Assembly: GCA_000727475.1 (NCBI GenBank)
Contig: KL647316.1
Coordinates: 1,281,750 to 1,345,749 of the forward strand
Length of the DNA: 64,000 nucleotides
Direction of reading: 5' to 3'
Origin: Sarcocystis neurona
Taxonomy: Eukaryota > Apicomplexa > Conoidasida > Eucoccidiorida > Sarcocystidae
A program made the position numbers and the translations under genes. The notes under the pieces were generated by a model. That model was not told the DNA's origin. It was given only the letters and a program-made list of their open reading frames with translations, and ran no database searches. Below are positions 49,801-62,300 of this stretch, piece by piece (within the stretch, counting starts at the first letter, position 1; each line of letters starts with the position of its first letter).

Positions 49801-52800
49801 TAGACGGTGCTACTTGTGCGGGTCGAGTCCCACCGGCTCCTGATGCTGCTGCTGGCGCGGTCGCGGACGAGGCTGTCGCTGCCGCAGCCTCTCCTGTAGT
49901 GCCGGGAGACAAACATGCCGTCGAGAGGCCCATCGCTGAGCAGCAGCAAGAGGCACAGGAAGTACAACAGCAAGCGCACTCCCGCCGGCGGCAGCCCACT
50001 TCCCGAGCCGCAGCAGTAAGCACAACAGCAGCAGAGGCAGTGAACATCGTCCTTGGCGGCAGCACACACGGAGACAGCGATAGCGGCCGCTGCAGCAGCA
50101 GCAGCAGTAGTACTGAACGTGGACTGCAGCTAGAGAATAGTCAGGGCTGCAACAGGCATCTGCAGCAGGGGCAGTGGGGAATAGTCGTCGAGCCTGATCC
50201 TCCGCTCCCACCGGCGAGCGAAGCTCAGAGGAGAAGTTGCAGCGGGCCGCTCAGCAGAAGGCGGAGCAGCTGCAGTTCGGCAGAAGGAAGGGAGAGGAAC
50301 ACCAGCAGCAGAAGAAACAGCGCGACACGAGGCGAGAGCAAACCTGTGACCGGCTCCTCCGCGCTGAGCTCGCCCAGCAGTGACACTGCTCCTGCAGCCG
50401 GGGTGTTACTAGAAACAAGCCTCTCTCCGTCTCTTATAGCAGAACGGAAGGACGGGACTGCGTACGCATGCGACATTGCAAGTGTATCAAACTCCGACGG
50501 GGTGCGCGGCGCGCCGGCACCTGCTGTTGCATGCGCACAACGGTCTCTCTGCCTCGCTGCCACCACTGCAGCAACGCCTCGTTGTAACCCCGCTGAAGCT
50601 GCTGCTGCCGTTGCTGAGACCGCTGGGGGTGCTGCTGCCGTGCGGGCTGCTCCTTGGCTTGATGCTGCCGTGCCAGAGGCGTCAGGAAGTGCTGCTGGCC
50701 TCCTTGCCACCGCAGCGGGCGGCGCGCCCAGTGCTGCTGCTGCTGCCGGTCCTGCTGCCGCTGCTGTGACTTCGTCTGCTGCTGTTGTTGACTCCGCTGC
50801 TCCTGCAGAGTTTTCCTCTTTCGTGGCAACGCCGCTGGCACCGCCTCCGACCAGACGGCACCATCTACACCGGCCGTCTCTCCCGCAGAAGGCAGTAGCA
50901 GCAAACGCTGCAGTGCCCAGTTCAGCAGCAGTGACACTGACAGCTGCAGACGCCAGCGCACGAGGAGCAGGAGCTGCGGCAGCAGTAGGAGGGGCGCTTG
51001 CGGCGGCAGGCGGAAGCGCAGCTGCTCAAGCGAAAAATGTAACCCCCGTGCCATCGTCTGCACCAGAGGTGTGTAGCAGCGAGGCAGCAGTGCAAATGTC
51101 TGCCGCGAGCAGCAGCAGCTGCAGCAGTGTTTCTTGTTGCGTCAACAGCAACACCACCAGTGCATCTTTCGAACAGATGCCTGCGTCGGTTGCCGGTCAT
51201 GCACGAGAGGATGTAACGGTGGAAAAAATTAGAGCAGCATCTGCTGCAGCAGGTGCTGACGTGTGTAAAACCGCTGCTGTAACAAACGTAGTAAACGGCA
51301 GAACAGCAGCAGGAGTCGCAGGAACGAAGAACGACGAGGAGGACAGCAGCGAGTGGAGAAGGTTCCACTCTTCGTCTGATGCCCCGCGTCCCAGGTGGGT
51401 AGATGATATTCCCGCAGCTTGCCCTTCTGCTGTCACTGCTGCCTTTCCGCCAGCACAAAACGCCGCTGTTGTTGATACAGTTCTTCCCGGTGACGCCGTC
51501 GCTGCTGCTGCTGATGCTCCTACTGACGCCCGTATTGTTGCCGCTGCTGCCAGCGGTGGCGGCGCCGCTTCTGCTGCTTCTGAGGGGCTTGCTGGCAATA
51601 TCACTGCTGCTGCAAAGGAAGAAGAAAAGGTAGAGACGCGGAGGAGAGCTTACCGCGTTCCTGCTGCTGAAGACAGTTCTGCTTCACCGGAGACGGATGC
51701 CGAGCAGGGCAGAAGCAGGCAGGAGAGTAGCTGCAGCAACGACAACAAAGAAAGGAGCAGCTGCCCGTTGTCAACAGCGTTTCTCGGAGAATGTGAGGGT
51801 GCGGAGTTACAACGTGGCGTGCAACGTCAAGAGGAGCCTTATTCGCTTGCGCAGCAGCCGCAAGAGCAGCGAGAACAGCACGGGCAACAGCAGCTACTAC
51901 AGCAGGAGCTGCACACGCCACAGCTGCACGGGCAGCAGCGGCAGCAAAAGCAGGAGCGGGCATCGGAGCGCAAGAGCGGGCCGCAAAATCTGTGGCCATG
52001 TGAGAAACCGCCGTCTCTGCGGCACCAGCGTCAGCAGCGGCAAGAGCAGGAGACGCCAGAGACTTCGCAGCAGCAGATGAGCAAAGAAGATGATCAGCTG
52101 CTGTCCTGGCCTGCGAAGCCACAGGAAAGCCTCGTGGAGATTCATCTGAGCAGGCCTAGAAACTTCATGGGCGACAGCAGGTCGATACCCCATTCGCAAG
52201 GGACATGTTCAGCAGCGCCTAGGCCCACCAGAGGCAGCTGCGTCAACGTCAGTAACATCAGCGGCAACAGCAGCACTTCCAGCAGTAGCAGCACGAGCAA
52301 CTGGAGCAGCAGACGCAGTAGCAGCGGTGCGACCAACCTGAAGCGCTGTAGCGACGCGGGTAGAAGCTGCGCGAACGGCACCAGCGGCAGCAGCAGGGAG
52401 GATGGAAAATACAGCAGCACGGGGAGTAGTAGTGGCAGGTGGGATTCTAGCCGCACCAGCTGGTCCGCTAGCGGGGGGAGCAGCTTCGCTGGCACCAACA
52501 GCAGCGACAGTAGCAGGGGCGTGTGGAGCCGGGCTGCTGAATACTCTTCGTCGGTAGATAAGGCGCCTCTGCCCGCAGGTCACCGACCGAGTTCCGACAG
52601 CCTCGGGCTCCACGACATTCCGCAACAGCATGCAGAAGGTGAACCGAACACTGCTATACATGCGCGTGTTTATGACAGAAGGTATAGGAGCAGCAACAAC
52701 ACATTTTCGCTACTGCTGAGGGGCCCGGTTGCTACTGCTGCTGCCTCCTCGGTTTTTTCTCTCTCTTTTCCGCAGCAGACAGAGCAACTCGGATCCGAGC

Positions 52801-53007
52801 GCGTGTCTCAGCATCACAGAGAACAACAGCGGCAATAGCATTAGCAGCACCACTTCTAGGAGCGCCACTGATTGCAACAGCAGCAGCAAGAGACACTGCA
52901 CCAGCAGTAGAAACACCAACGGCAGCGCCGGTACAGCAGTGCACCGGAGTGGGCTGGCCGACGAGTTTGCACCAGCGAAGGCTGCTGCAGCACACATACG
53001 CACATAA
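39627..53007 (+). CDS. NAK-family (AAK1/GAK/Ark1-type) Ser/Thr protein kinase with long tail
   Basis: Eight exons: 39627-39759, 41499-41620, 43523-43743, 44677-45474, 47871-47931, 48407-48513, 49511-52681 and 52776-53007. All phases close, giving 1,614 codons plus stop. Joined motifs follow NAK kinases: Gly loop 'LSEGGYAFVSVVRD' across intron 1, Lys65 in 'ALKRM', Glu81, 'HDNIVGF', 'HRDVKVEN' (D175), 'KLCDFGS' (D390), 'AEDEIQRLTSALYRPPEMVD', 'GPQVDIW', 'GCVLYTLCFFRHPF' and 'NPSDRPTS'. Family members regulate clathrin coats and endocytosis by phosphorylating adaptor subunits; that role is inferred here. Intron 1 appears to be GC-AG (G|GCAAGT). About 200 Ser/Asn-rich residues separate HRD from DFG. 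They are CAG-phase repeats read as AGC, or possibly an unspliced intron at about 44773-45331. The tail after about residue 510 is Ala/Ser/Gln-rich with no domain. If the 94-nt last intron is retained, the stop is at 52838. Confidence 0.88.
40014..40054. repeat. 13-bp minisatellite in kinase intron 1
   Basis: The unit GTCTCGTCTTGGT is repeated about three times in tandem. Confidence 0.8.
40740..40806. repeat. (TA)n microsatellite in kinase intron 1
   Basis: Uninterrupted TA at about 40777-40803. Shorter TA/TG blocks lie in the following introns at about 41646-41662, 44030-44180, 44430-44475 and 44530-44545. Confidence 0.85.
44773..45331 (+). repeat. CAG-phase repeat tract inside the kinase domain
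   Basis: Imperfect AGCAGC..AACTGCAGCAGG units of about 27-30 nt, repeated along the first 350 nt and read in the kinase frame as Ser with regularly placed Asn and Cys. A more degenerate Ser/Pro-rich stretch follows. The same region is open in the opposite strand as Leu/Ala/Cys-rich frames, which are shadows. Confidence 0.85.
47255..47850. repeat. CTG-rich tract in kinase intron 4
   Basis: About 600 nt dominated by CTGCTG, CTGCTAC and GCTGCC units, in the opposite orientation to the CAG tract of exon 4. All three + frames are largely open (Leu/Cys/Ala-rich), but the tract sits between a clear donor (45475) and acceptor (47870) and carries no kinase sequence, so it is intronic. Confidence 0.8.
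48909..49460. repeat. Cluster of TGTACGTACA palindromes in kinase intron 6
   Basis: The core CTGTACGTAC/TGTACGTACA occurs at 48910-48920, 49049-49066 (perfect 18-bp palindrome GGGCTGTACGTACAGCCC), 49222-49232 and 49447-49460 (perfect 14-bp palindrome GGTGTACGTACACC). A variant (GTGTACGCACAC) lies near 48933. Another copy of the 12-bp core lies at 59447-59458 near the start of the RCC1 gene. Confidence 0.75.
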
Positions 53008-53146
53008 ATGCTTAGTACAGGGATTCACGCTTATGCCATGACACACAGGAACGCATAAGCATTTCTGTCACGTGTTTTTCTATATACGTGTGGACCCACT
53101 GTATATGCAAAAATGTCTGTGTGGAATGGAGAAAAATCTGCGGAAC

Positions 53147-53147
53147 C

Positions 53148-53180
<33 letters not shown>
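53147..53180. repeat. (TA)n bordering the assembly gap, left side
   Basis: Pure alternating TA just before CGTCGG and the run of N. The TA resumes at 53705-53735 on the far side. Confidence 0.9.
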
Positions 53181-53181
<1 letters not shown>

Positions 53182-53186
53182 GTCGG

Positions 53187-53704
53187 NNNNNNNNNNNNNN
53201 NNNNNNNNNNNNNNNNNNNNNNNNNNNNNNNNNNNNNNNNNNNNNNNNNNNNNNNNNNNNNNNNNNNNNNNNNNNNNNNNNNNNNNNNNNNNNNNNNNNN
53301 NNNNNNNNNNNNNNNNNNNNNNNNNNNNNNNNNNNNNNNNNNNNNNNNNNNNNNNNNNNNNNNNNNNNNNNNNNNNNNNNNNNNNNNNNNNNNNNNNNNN
53401 NNNNNNNNNNNNNNNNNNNNNNNNNNNNNNNNNNNNNNNNNNNNNNNNNNNNNNNNNNNNNNNNNNNNNNNNNNNNNNNNNNNNNNNNNNNNNNNNNNNN
53501 NNNNNNNNNNNNNNNNNNNNNNNNNNNNNNNNNNNNNNNNNNNNNNNNNNNNNNNNNNNNNNNNNNNNNNNNNNNNNNNNNNNNNNNNNNNNNNNNNNNN
53601 NNNNNNNNNNNNNNNNNNNNNNNNNNNNNNNNNNNNNNNNNNNNNNNNNNNNNNNNNNNNNNNNNNNNNNNNNNNNNNNNNNNNNNNNNNNNNNNNNNNN
53701 NNNN
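53187..53704. other. Assembly gap of 518 N
   Basis: Unsequenced bases flanked on both sides by (TA)n, so the gap most probably reflects the microsatellite. Its true length is unknown. Confidence 0.98.
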
Positions 53705-53735
<31 letters not shown>

Positions 53736-53736
<1 letters not shown>

Positions 53737-56479
53737 GCGTGGGTATTCTCGCATCCACGTGTGCGAGTATATGGGGATTTCACTCTCTTCGTCGTTGTGT
53801 CTGGATGTCAGCGGTGAGTTGATACCTGCAGCAGCAGCTCTGCGAGCACTGCATTTACTGCGGTGACTGAATAACTCCGCAGCAGCAGTGCAGAAGCAGC
53901 AGCACACACGGCAGTATTGGTGGAATGCAGCAAGCAGCGATGTGAAGGTGCACCGTAGCAGCAATGCAGGACTGCAGCGCAGCAGCAGCTTCACACAGGA
54001 GACTACCTAGCGCCGGGATAGGCAGCAGCACGCAGCATGCAGCAGACTACGTGACATGAGGGTACACAGCAGCAGTAACAGAGTATGCACAGAGCGAAGA
54101 AGACACAGCTGCAGTACAAGTGCTTCCTGCAGCAACCCGCAGCAGCCTGTCCACTAGCTCTGCATATGAAACGAACGGTTACAACTCTTTGTGTCGCCCC
54201 ATAGATAGGAGGACGCATTCTGCCAACTCTGGACGCTGCCGTGAGCGTCCCAACAATGAGGTGATCCTCACAGTCACTGCAGGTGCCCCAGCGATGAAGG
54301 CGGAACACTAGCAAAGCGATCAGTGGCGCAGCACGGGAGCAGCAACATACACATTGCTTCTAAATGGATATGCAGTGAGTGAATATAATGGGCACTGATG
54401 TATAGTCTGCGTACTTGGTTTTTTCTGTCCACCCGGCGCGCCGAGCTCAATTCTCTTTCCTGAGGCCTGTTCCCTCCTTCGTCCAGCACCGCACCTTTCA
54501 GGGCAACAGCTCTTGCCGCGCTGGTTGCGGCAACTACTGTCAGGCGCGTAGCAGCAGCTGGTTGAGTAATGGCTGAGCAGGTCTTTCGTCAGTACTAAGA
54601 ACTATAGCCGCAGAAGACAGCGCAACTCCTAGGGCGACCGAAAGCAACAACAAATGCGGAGGCGTAACAACGACGTACATAGATGTATGTATGGATACGT
54701 GTATGCGTGTATGTACGTGTGTACATTCGTACTGGATCCTATATGTGTAGATACGTAATTTGTGTCCGACGCACTAGCGCCAGTTCCGGTTATCGCAAAA
54801 AAGCGCATCAACAGCTGTGAATGGCGGACGCAGCTGCAAGAATTGCACCAGAGGGACGAAGCTTTTGACAGCAACGGCCTCAGCTGTCCCGTCTACAGCG
54901 GCACGAGCACTTCCGCTAACAGCAACGGCAGCATGGAAGCAATCGCAGGGTGCCGCTCTGTTGTCGCGTGCACCCGGATAGTCGCCCTCGTATGTGTCTC
55001 TTCGCCTGTGCCGAGTCCACCCACACAACGTACAGCTACGTGCACTTAATATGCGTACCACGGACGTAAGTGCGGGAGCGCAGGCTGCTGCTCACTGCCT
55101 GATTTTCGTCCTGATGACGCTGCCGCACTTCCGCTCAACTGCGTTTCTCTGACTGTAGCACACACACACGCGTGCAGACAGCCCGGTTTTTCTCAGGTTC
55201 AGTGGAAGTATAAAGAAAGAAATACAGAGCTGCTTCTGCTGGCGGTGCTGCTCTTGCTGCAGACGATGTCTCATCAAATACTCGACGTGTTTGCATACGA
55301 GCGTGTATACACGTTCAAGGAAGCATAGACTCACAAAGTAACCGCGTGCACCCACTTATCATCGTGTTAATTGGTTTCCACACATTTCGAAAAGTATACC
55401 TACGAGTGAGGGAAATAAGCCGCGCAGGCGCTGCCCTTGCTGCTATGTTGGTCGGGCTGCAGAAGGTACAGTCGTCCCCTGTGTAGTGCTGCTCCTGTGG
55501 CTCCCACGTGTGTGGAAGGGCCAGCAGCCGTAAAGCTCCCTTTGAGCGGAGGTCTGGCATAGTTGCAGGAGTTGCTTACAGCAAAAGTTTGCCTCCAGCG
55601 TCACTCACAAATGCATCCTTTCCTTAGAAACGCATTAATTTCCCTGGAGGGTCCTCTGCTGCCCTACCACGTGGTGTGTCCGCAATGCAGTTGTGTCCGT
55701 CTGGTCGAAAGCTGGCGCACAGGAAATCTAGGGATTGGAAAAAGGGAACGGTTCTGCGTCCCTGGTCCCAGCTGATCTTACGTAACAGGAGGTGTAGAGA
55801 ACTTAGGAGAGACTGGAATGTTGGTAAAGCTGTAGAGGTGATGCATAAATTGAATATACATATATACATATATACTCCGTACAAATAAATGCGTTTTTCC
55901 CGATTAAAGCGAATTAAAAGTAATGGTCTACTGCGTGCGCTGAATCCACTTGTAATTCTTCGTATACTTTACGTTCTAGAGATGGTGGCACGTGCCGCGC
56001 AGGAAACTGCTTATGCCCGTCGGGGAAGGGGGGCATTGTTTTCTATGCTTCACCGAAAATGTCCTCATAACCCGGTAGTAGGGGGGAGAAAAGACAACAT
56101 TCTTCGCTGCATCGCGATTGGCCTATTCAGAAGTTTGGACCTCTTAACGGGTGCCTCAAACGGACAAAGTCTTTTTTGATTTGTTGCTCAATAATTCAGT
56201 TTCCACTGTGTCGCGTACGCAGCTGCAGAGAAGAACAGCTCCCGGATGATTCATATCTTCCTAGTAAGAAAGCCGTCCAAACGGAAGGTGTTCGCCTGTG
56301 CTGACAGTTCTTTATATGATATAGCTCACGAGAGGCGCCGCAACGGGAAACACCTTTCTTTGCTTGCCCAAGGTTTATACCTGTAGAACGTTTGGTCGCT
56401 GCAAGCAAATTTGGGAACAAAAGTATTTGTGGTTCATTCGTGGCATGAAAGGCTTTCGTAGAGGTGCAGACCGGGGTTT
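53736..56479. other. Mostly non-coding
   Basis: Short frames only. CAG-rich DNA at 53820-54140 gives repeat-driven frames. Frames at 54762-55049 (+, 'INSCEWRTQLQELHQRDEAF') and 55563-55775 (+, containing a lone 'CPQCSC' pair) have some protein-like composition, but I found neither splice-consistent extensions nor a family. Confidence 0.4.
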
Positions 56480-56759
56480 ACGAAGCTTTTCTCTCTACGT
56501 CTCTGTCTCTCTCCCGTTTCGCGTTATTCATGCTTTGATAATTGATAGACGCTGCGAGTGTACGAGAGGCTGTATTCATTCGTAAGAGTGTCTCCTGAGG
56601 CAATGCTACAAATGCGCCAGCAGCGTCGAGTCTGTCAAATTCGAGATCATCTGGAGGCGTGAAGAAAATGTTCTCCCCTCGTCCACTGTCGTTGGTCGAC
56701 AAGCAACCGTCCACTTCAGGAAGAGCCTCAGAGGCCGTCAAGGAGCGTAGCAATAGCAC
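56480..56759 (-). CDS. Possible terminal exon, product unknown
   Basis: Open frame to a TAA at 56478-56480. The peptide is protein-like in composition ('NIFFTPPDDLEFDRLDAAGA', then 'LLRMNTASRTLAASINYQSM') and ends in a charged tail 'RERDRDVERKAS'. There is no ATG start, and an acceptor-like CTGAG lies near 56726. It may be the 3' exon of a minus-strand gene. Purine-rich frames on the same strand at 57719-58283 might be related but show no clear splice logic. Confidence 0.3.
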
Positions 56760-57448
56760 CTCATCAGAATGACAGACGTCCTTCTGCTAGAGAAGAATTC
56801 TATTGAAAGGAGCGTGGAACGCGAGTAGAAATACTTTCTAGGCAGGTCTTTGGATTGCAGGTGGATATGCTCCCGTTTCGTGAGGCAAGGGTACAAGGGG
56901 ATGCTGTACCACGGCCTCGCGTGTGTTTTTGTTCATGTCGAATGTAACTTCTGCTTCTCTAATCTACGTCTAACCTCGTCTATCACGTTGACGTCTATAC
57001 ACAAGTGTCCACAATATACGCACAAATGTTTCGCAAGGAATACCTGTGCCAGCTATTTCGTGCCGCCGCGCCTTTCCATAGTAGCATCCATTCATGTGTA
57101 CGTAATGTGTCCACACACTTACCACTTCTACATTTATATTGTACTCTTCTTCCGTACATTTGGTACGTGTATCATACTCTTCTTCTATACAATCGGGATG
57201 AATATCGACATATAGGTGGGACCTGTGCGTATGTGACGGGCCCATACGGAGTTTCACTGCTTTGTGCTGGAATGACTTCTCTGAAGCAGACACACACGTG
57301 TGATGTGAGTGAAATCAAATATCGGAAGCAAATGTACCTTTCTGTAGTTCCGGTATACGGATTCAAAAAGGCAGGGTGAATATAAATAAGCATTTTCCAC
57401 CGAAGTGAGTATATCTGAATGTTCTGGAGTGTACGCACACACCTGCAC

Positions 57449-57490
57449 GCACACACACATGTGTGTGTGTGTGTGTGCGTGTGTGTGTCA
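57449..57490. repeat. (CA)n/(TG)n inverted microsatellite
   Basis: CACGCACACACACATG is followed directly by a longer (TG)n tract, so the block can fold on itself as a hairpin. Confidence 0.8.
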
Positions 57491-58423
57491 TTGCTGTACC
57501 TTCGCGTTCGTCGTCTGTCTTTGGGATTTCGTTGAGAGAGACACTTGTCTCTATTTTCTGGCCAGACAAAGTCTCGTGTTTTTTTGACGGGAAGACAACG
57601 CCGATGAACACTGTGCGCAGTGTTGAAAGGAACATTTGCGTTTACTTGCTGGCCAGATGAGGTCTGGTCTTCTTTTCAGCCGATGAGCACTACGCAGGCA
57701 ACACGTGTTCCACGAATCCTACAGAACTGGCCATACAAATAAATGAATCCGTCCCCAAAGAGGTAAAAGTAAAATGATGCGGACGGCGCCGACTCGCATG
57801 CAATCTCTCCCTCTGCATGCGACTGAAAAAGACTTTCCGTGTAACAAGAAGAGATAAAGGATTACGGTACTCTTCCTGCTCCAGAAATCGTTCCTTTTCC
57901 ACATTCCTCTCCTTCTTGCCTGCACAGTCCTTCTCCTTTCCTGGCCTACTTCGTTTTTGTCGATCTCAGTTCTAGCTTCTTCATCCTCTGCGTAAGACAC
58001 ACGCTTCGCCAACGTTCAGTTCTCTTTTCCTTCGGTGTTAAAAGATTCTTTTGCCGCCTCTTCTCACGTGCAGTCTCCGGCATCTCTTCTCAAAAGTAAA
58101 TCTCTTCATCTCTAAGTCTCCCTCCTCTCTTCCCATCCTCGCTGTTTCTTCCTTCGGCAGTCTTACGTGTTCATCGTCTGTGTGGCATAGCTCTCTCTCT
58201 CCTTCACTACGTACATGAGTTATAAGTATGAGTATGTACAAGCTTCGCCACGTAGACGTGTCTATGTACAGAAAGGCACACACGTATCGTAAGCAAGTAT
58301 ATATATATATGACTAATATTGTCTACACGTCTCTTTAAATATTGCGGGCACACAAACGTATGTATTTGTGTGCGCCAGTCCTTACATCTGTAAAAAGAAA
58401 GTATGCAGTTCTCCTTCGTCTAG

Positions 58424-58543
58424 ACGTTGAACGTCCTTTACCTGTCCCTGCAACTATATACGTGCGTCTATCATCTCAGCAGCCTGACTCCTGGGGCTGG
58501 GACAGCGACTTCTGGCCATGGATCTATGAACGCGCAAGCGCAG
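58424..58543 (+). CDS. Possible single exon, product unknown
   Basis: A 120-nt open segment lies between the acceptor CTCCTTCGTCTAG and the donor GCGCAG|GTGTAC. It encodes 'VERPLPVPATIYVRLSSQQP' and a Trp-rich 'DSWGWDSDFWPWIYERA'. The composition is unlike nearby repeats. It is about 800 bp upstream of the RCC1 gene on the same strand, and I could not link it to a neighbour. Confidence 0.3.
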
Positions 58544-58889
58544 GTGTACATATATATGTTTGTTCATATGCATATTTGTCTCTCCCTGTGAAGTACCTAT
58601 GTTCAGATGTATGTATGCATATATATACACATATGTATATATGCGCACGTACATACTGCATATCCCACATGCGTTCATGCCTGGCTCTATGGAACGAGTA
58701 CTTCTCACCCTGAGCCCTGGAGACTATCGCATGCACGCGTCTGTCTACGAGTACGTGCGGAGTAACCTTCCGTTATTCTTCACATTTTGTTTGTCTTGTA
58801 CAAACGCATGCACGGAGAAATGCACCACGTCTGCTCGCAGGTGAAATGTGGGGCCACACGTTCACCGCCGCCCCTTCCGACGTTCCGGT

Positions 58890-59112
58890 CTTCCGCGGAG
58901 ACGCCGTCCTCCATACATATATATATATATATATATGTATAGGAGCGACGCATGGTCCTCTTAGTGTGGACGTTCTCCACGTAAACACCGTCCCACATAT
59001 GTATATGAATAAATATAGGAACAACACAGGCCTCCTCTAGATGAAGACGCTTCCCGCGTAAACGCCGTCTCCTGTATATGTGGGAACAACACGTGCTCCT
59101 CTAAGTGTAGAC
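58890..59112. repeat. Three diverged tandem units of about 65-80 bp
   Basis: Units at about 58890-58972, 58973-59049 and 59050-59112 share a start (CGCGTAAACGCCGTC-like), a TA-rich middle of varying length, AGGAACAACAC and an end TCCTCTAAGTGTAGACG. The first unit has an expanded (TA)n. Confidence 0.7.
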
Positions 59113-59350
59113 GTCTGTGTAGCGACGTGAATTATCATACGCATATACGTCTGTTATGATAAGTGATTAGAAGTGTATGTATATACGTAGCCGTGGACAG
59201 CAATATATACGCATCGAGAACTGGCGACATGGAGCAGTTTATATAGGTCTCTGCAGATACATGTGTAACAACATAGACGGACGTGTGAGCACATAGGCTA
59301 CCATACCTGCATCTATATATATAACGTGGAAGGCGTGGAATCCTGCGTGG

Positions 59351-62300
59351 ATGAGGACAAGTTCTTTTTCAAAGGTGAGGAGGAGGTTGGTCGCTTCCCA
59401 CGTGTGCAGGGTGTGCGTTGTCTTCTTCGCTGTCTCGTTTTCCGGTGTGTACGTACACCAGACGCGACGGACAAACATGAAGCTCTCCGTTCCACCACTG
59501 CCGGCAGGCTGCTCTCCCTGCTGCGGCGGCAGGCGGTTGTGGCTTCTTCGTCCTCACGTACCCACGAACGTCTCTTCACGAACTCCTCTACGCGTGACGC
59601 AGCAGTTTGGGGGTCGTCTTCCGCCGATTTCTTTGGCCCCTCCCGCTGCTGTTGCTGCGACGTCTCACCCCACCTGGCACTTGTCTGCGGCCCCGCCTGC
59701 CTGCTTTTCTTCCCCTTTCTCTCGTCGGCTCTCCTCGTCCTCGTGCCCTTCTGCTTCGTCTTCTTTTTCTTCCGCTTCGTCGTCTCGGTGGGCTTGGCTG
59801 CTTGTGCGCTGCACCTCGTCTGCTGCGGGCCTCGCTTCTGCGACGGCCTCGGGTCCTTCCGCTTCACCTTCTGCTTCTGCTGGTTTCTCTGCTGTTTCGA
59901 CGTCCTCTCCGTTCTCTTCTGCTACGTTTTGCTCCGCTGCGTCTTCGTTTCCTTCCGTTTCCCCCCCCACGTCTTCTTCCTCTGCATGTTCTCCTGCAGC
60001 CTCACGGCCATCTACGTGGGGAGTTTGGTTGCTGCGTCCTGCGCGTACCGCTTCGTCCTTTTCGTTGTTTCTCCCTCCCGTCCTGCGGAAGATATTTTTT
60101 CCTGCACCGGTGCGCTGTACAGACACCGGACCGACTCTTCTGTTCACTGTCACTGCGGATGCGTCTTCTTCTCTTTTGCTTTCTTCTCCCCCCGCCCCGC
60201 TTTTCTCTTCTTCTTCTGCGCGCTCTTCGCCGTCGTCTCTCTCTTCATGTTCTCCTCGCGACAGTGGTTTGTCTGTGTCTGGCGGCGGACGGCCTTCTGC
60301 TGCTGCGTGCGCGGCTGCTGCGGATGCCCCACCCGGCGCCGCTACGGCGGCAGCTCCGGGGACGGACTCAGCAGCAGGATCGGCAGCTTCGACAGCAGCA
60401 GTAGCGGCAAAAGGAAAAGGAGACACGTGCACAGCTTCAGCAGTTGCAGCAGCTGGGGCAGCAGCCGAGGCTTCATCCCCAACAGCTGCAAAAGATAGAG
60501 ACGGGCGGTCCACGACGCGTGAAGACGCGCCACCGGCAGGCGCAGCGCCAAAGACGGCAACAAGAAACCAACGAGTAGCAGCAGCAGCCCGAGCGCATCC
60601 CACCGGAGAACCGAAAGCAGCAGCAGACGAGAGAGAAGCATCTTCAACAAAGGCAGCAGCAGCAGCGGCAGCGCCAGCAGCGGCAGCAGCCGCAGCGGCA
60701 GCAGCGCCCGTAGACTTCGCAAGTGCGGAGGGAGCGAGCTCCGGAGGAGGGGACTGCCACGTGCCGGCAACCGGAGGTCTTCGCCTACAGGAGGATCACG
60801 CAGCGCACCGCGAACAGCAGGAGGAGGAGGAGCAGCAGGAGCGGACGGCTCTGCAGCGCGAGCAGCAGCAGCAACGGCCAGTCGTCAATTTCGCTGTTGG
60901 CAGAAGGCACGCGGCGATCGTCCTCTCATCAGGAGAAGTGCTGACGCTGGGAGACAGCAATGCGAAGGGACAGCTTGGGCTCGGGTACTCTGGGAGTGCT
61001 CCTTCAGGTTGTAGCTATTCCTCTTCCTTCTTCTCTTCTTTATTCGCGTTCTTCTCTTCTCCCTCGTCTTCCTCTGCTACCTGCCCTCTGTCTTCTTCCG
61101 GCCGCCCAGCTGCCGCTTCTTCGGGCGCTTCTTGCTGCTCCGCTTCGACCGCCTCTGCTGCCTCGTCTGCTGCTGCGTCTGCGGCGTCCGTGTCTCCGCT
61201 TCGTGCTGTCGCGTCTCGCCCTTCTCTGCCGAAGAACGTGCAAATTTCCGCTGCCGCTGCGTCTCTGGTGTGGGGTGTCGCCGTCCCCCCCGAAGGATGG
61301 AGAGGCCGAGTTGTCAAAGTCGCGTGTGGGGAGACGCACACGTGCGCCGTCACCGATACCGGGTGTCTGTACACCTGGGGAGCTGCTGCCGCGCGCCTGC
61401 AGGGGAACCCTCTTGGGCTCGGCTCCTGCAAGCAGCGCACTGTTCCGACGCTTGTTTATACGGTATGTATGCCTCATCCGTCTAGCTTCTTCCACGGAAC
61501 ATCCTTCAGCAACAAATCAACTTCTTCCCTTCGTCTTCCTCTTCTCCCTCGCCGCTTTCGCCTTCTGCTTTTGCTCCTTCGGCTTCTTCTCTTCGTGGTT
61601 CTCTCTGTTCCAACGTGTCTGCATGCGGAGTGTCCATCTCCCTCTCTACAATTATGTATGTTCAACGGCGTCCTGTAGATAGGCAAGTGCTGCATATCCT
61701 TCGTACGGGCGTCTCTATTTATGCCTCCATTTCTCTTCGTGAATACCTCTCGGATCTACGTGGGTTGAAGCAACGCTCGCTTGACAGCTCGTCTCCTGAC
61801 GACGACAGACTCTCCTCTGTCTACCCAGCTACGTAGCTACCTATATATATGCATGCGTGCGTGCACAAGTAAATACATATAAACGTTTTCTGTGTGTGTG
61901 TGTGTCTCTCTGTCCCTCTCTGGTTCTTCGTCTACACATCTTCTTTGTCTATGCACGGGTGTGTTCACACGTGGATGTGTAGGCAGGCCTGTCTACCTAC
62001 ATACGTTGCTAGCTACATGTACACATATACACGTGTGCATATGTAGATATATATATGAACTTTGTGTGTGTCTCCTTCTCCCTCTACACGCCTTCTTCGT
62101 CTACACGTATGTGTGTTCCAGCGTCTGCATGCATCTATGTGTACACTATGCATGTATATATATGTATCCGTTCGTCTCTCTTCCTATGTATCTATATACA
62201 CGCCAGTGCATCTTCTTCTGCAACGCATGTCTACACACATATATATGTATATGTATACGTATGTGCATATGTTTACCTGTCTCTCTGTCTCTCTGTCTCC

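Noticed and set aside
53012..53994. Frames of 234-304 codons across the N run
   Set aside because: They consist of unknown residues from the assembly gap flanked by Tyr-Ile repeats from (TA)n.
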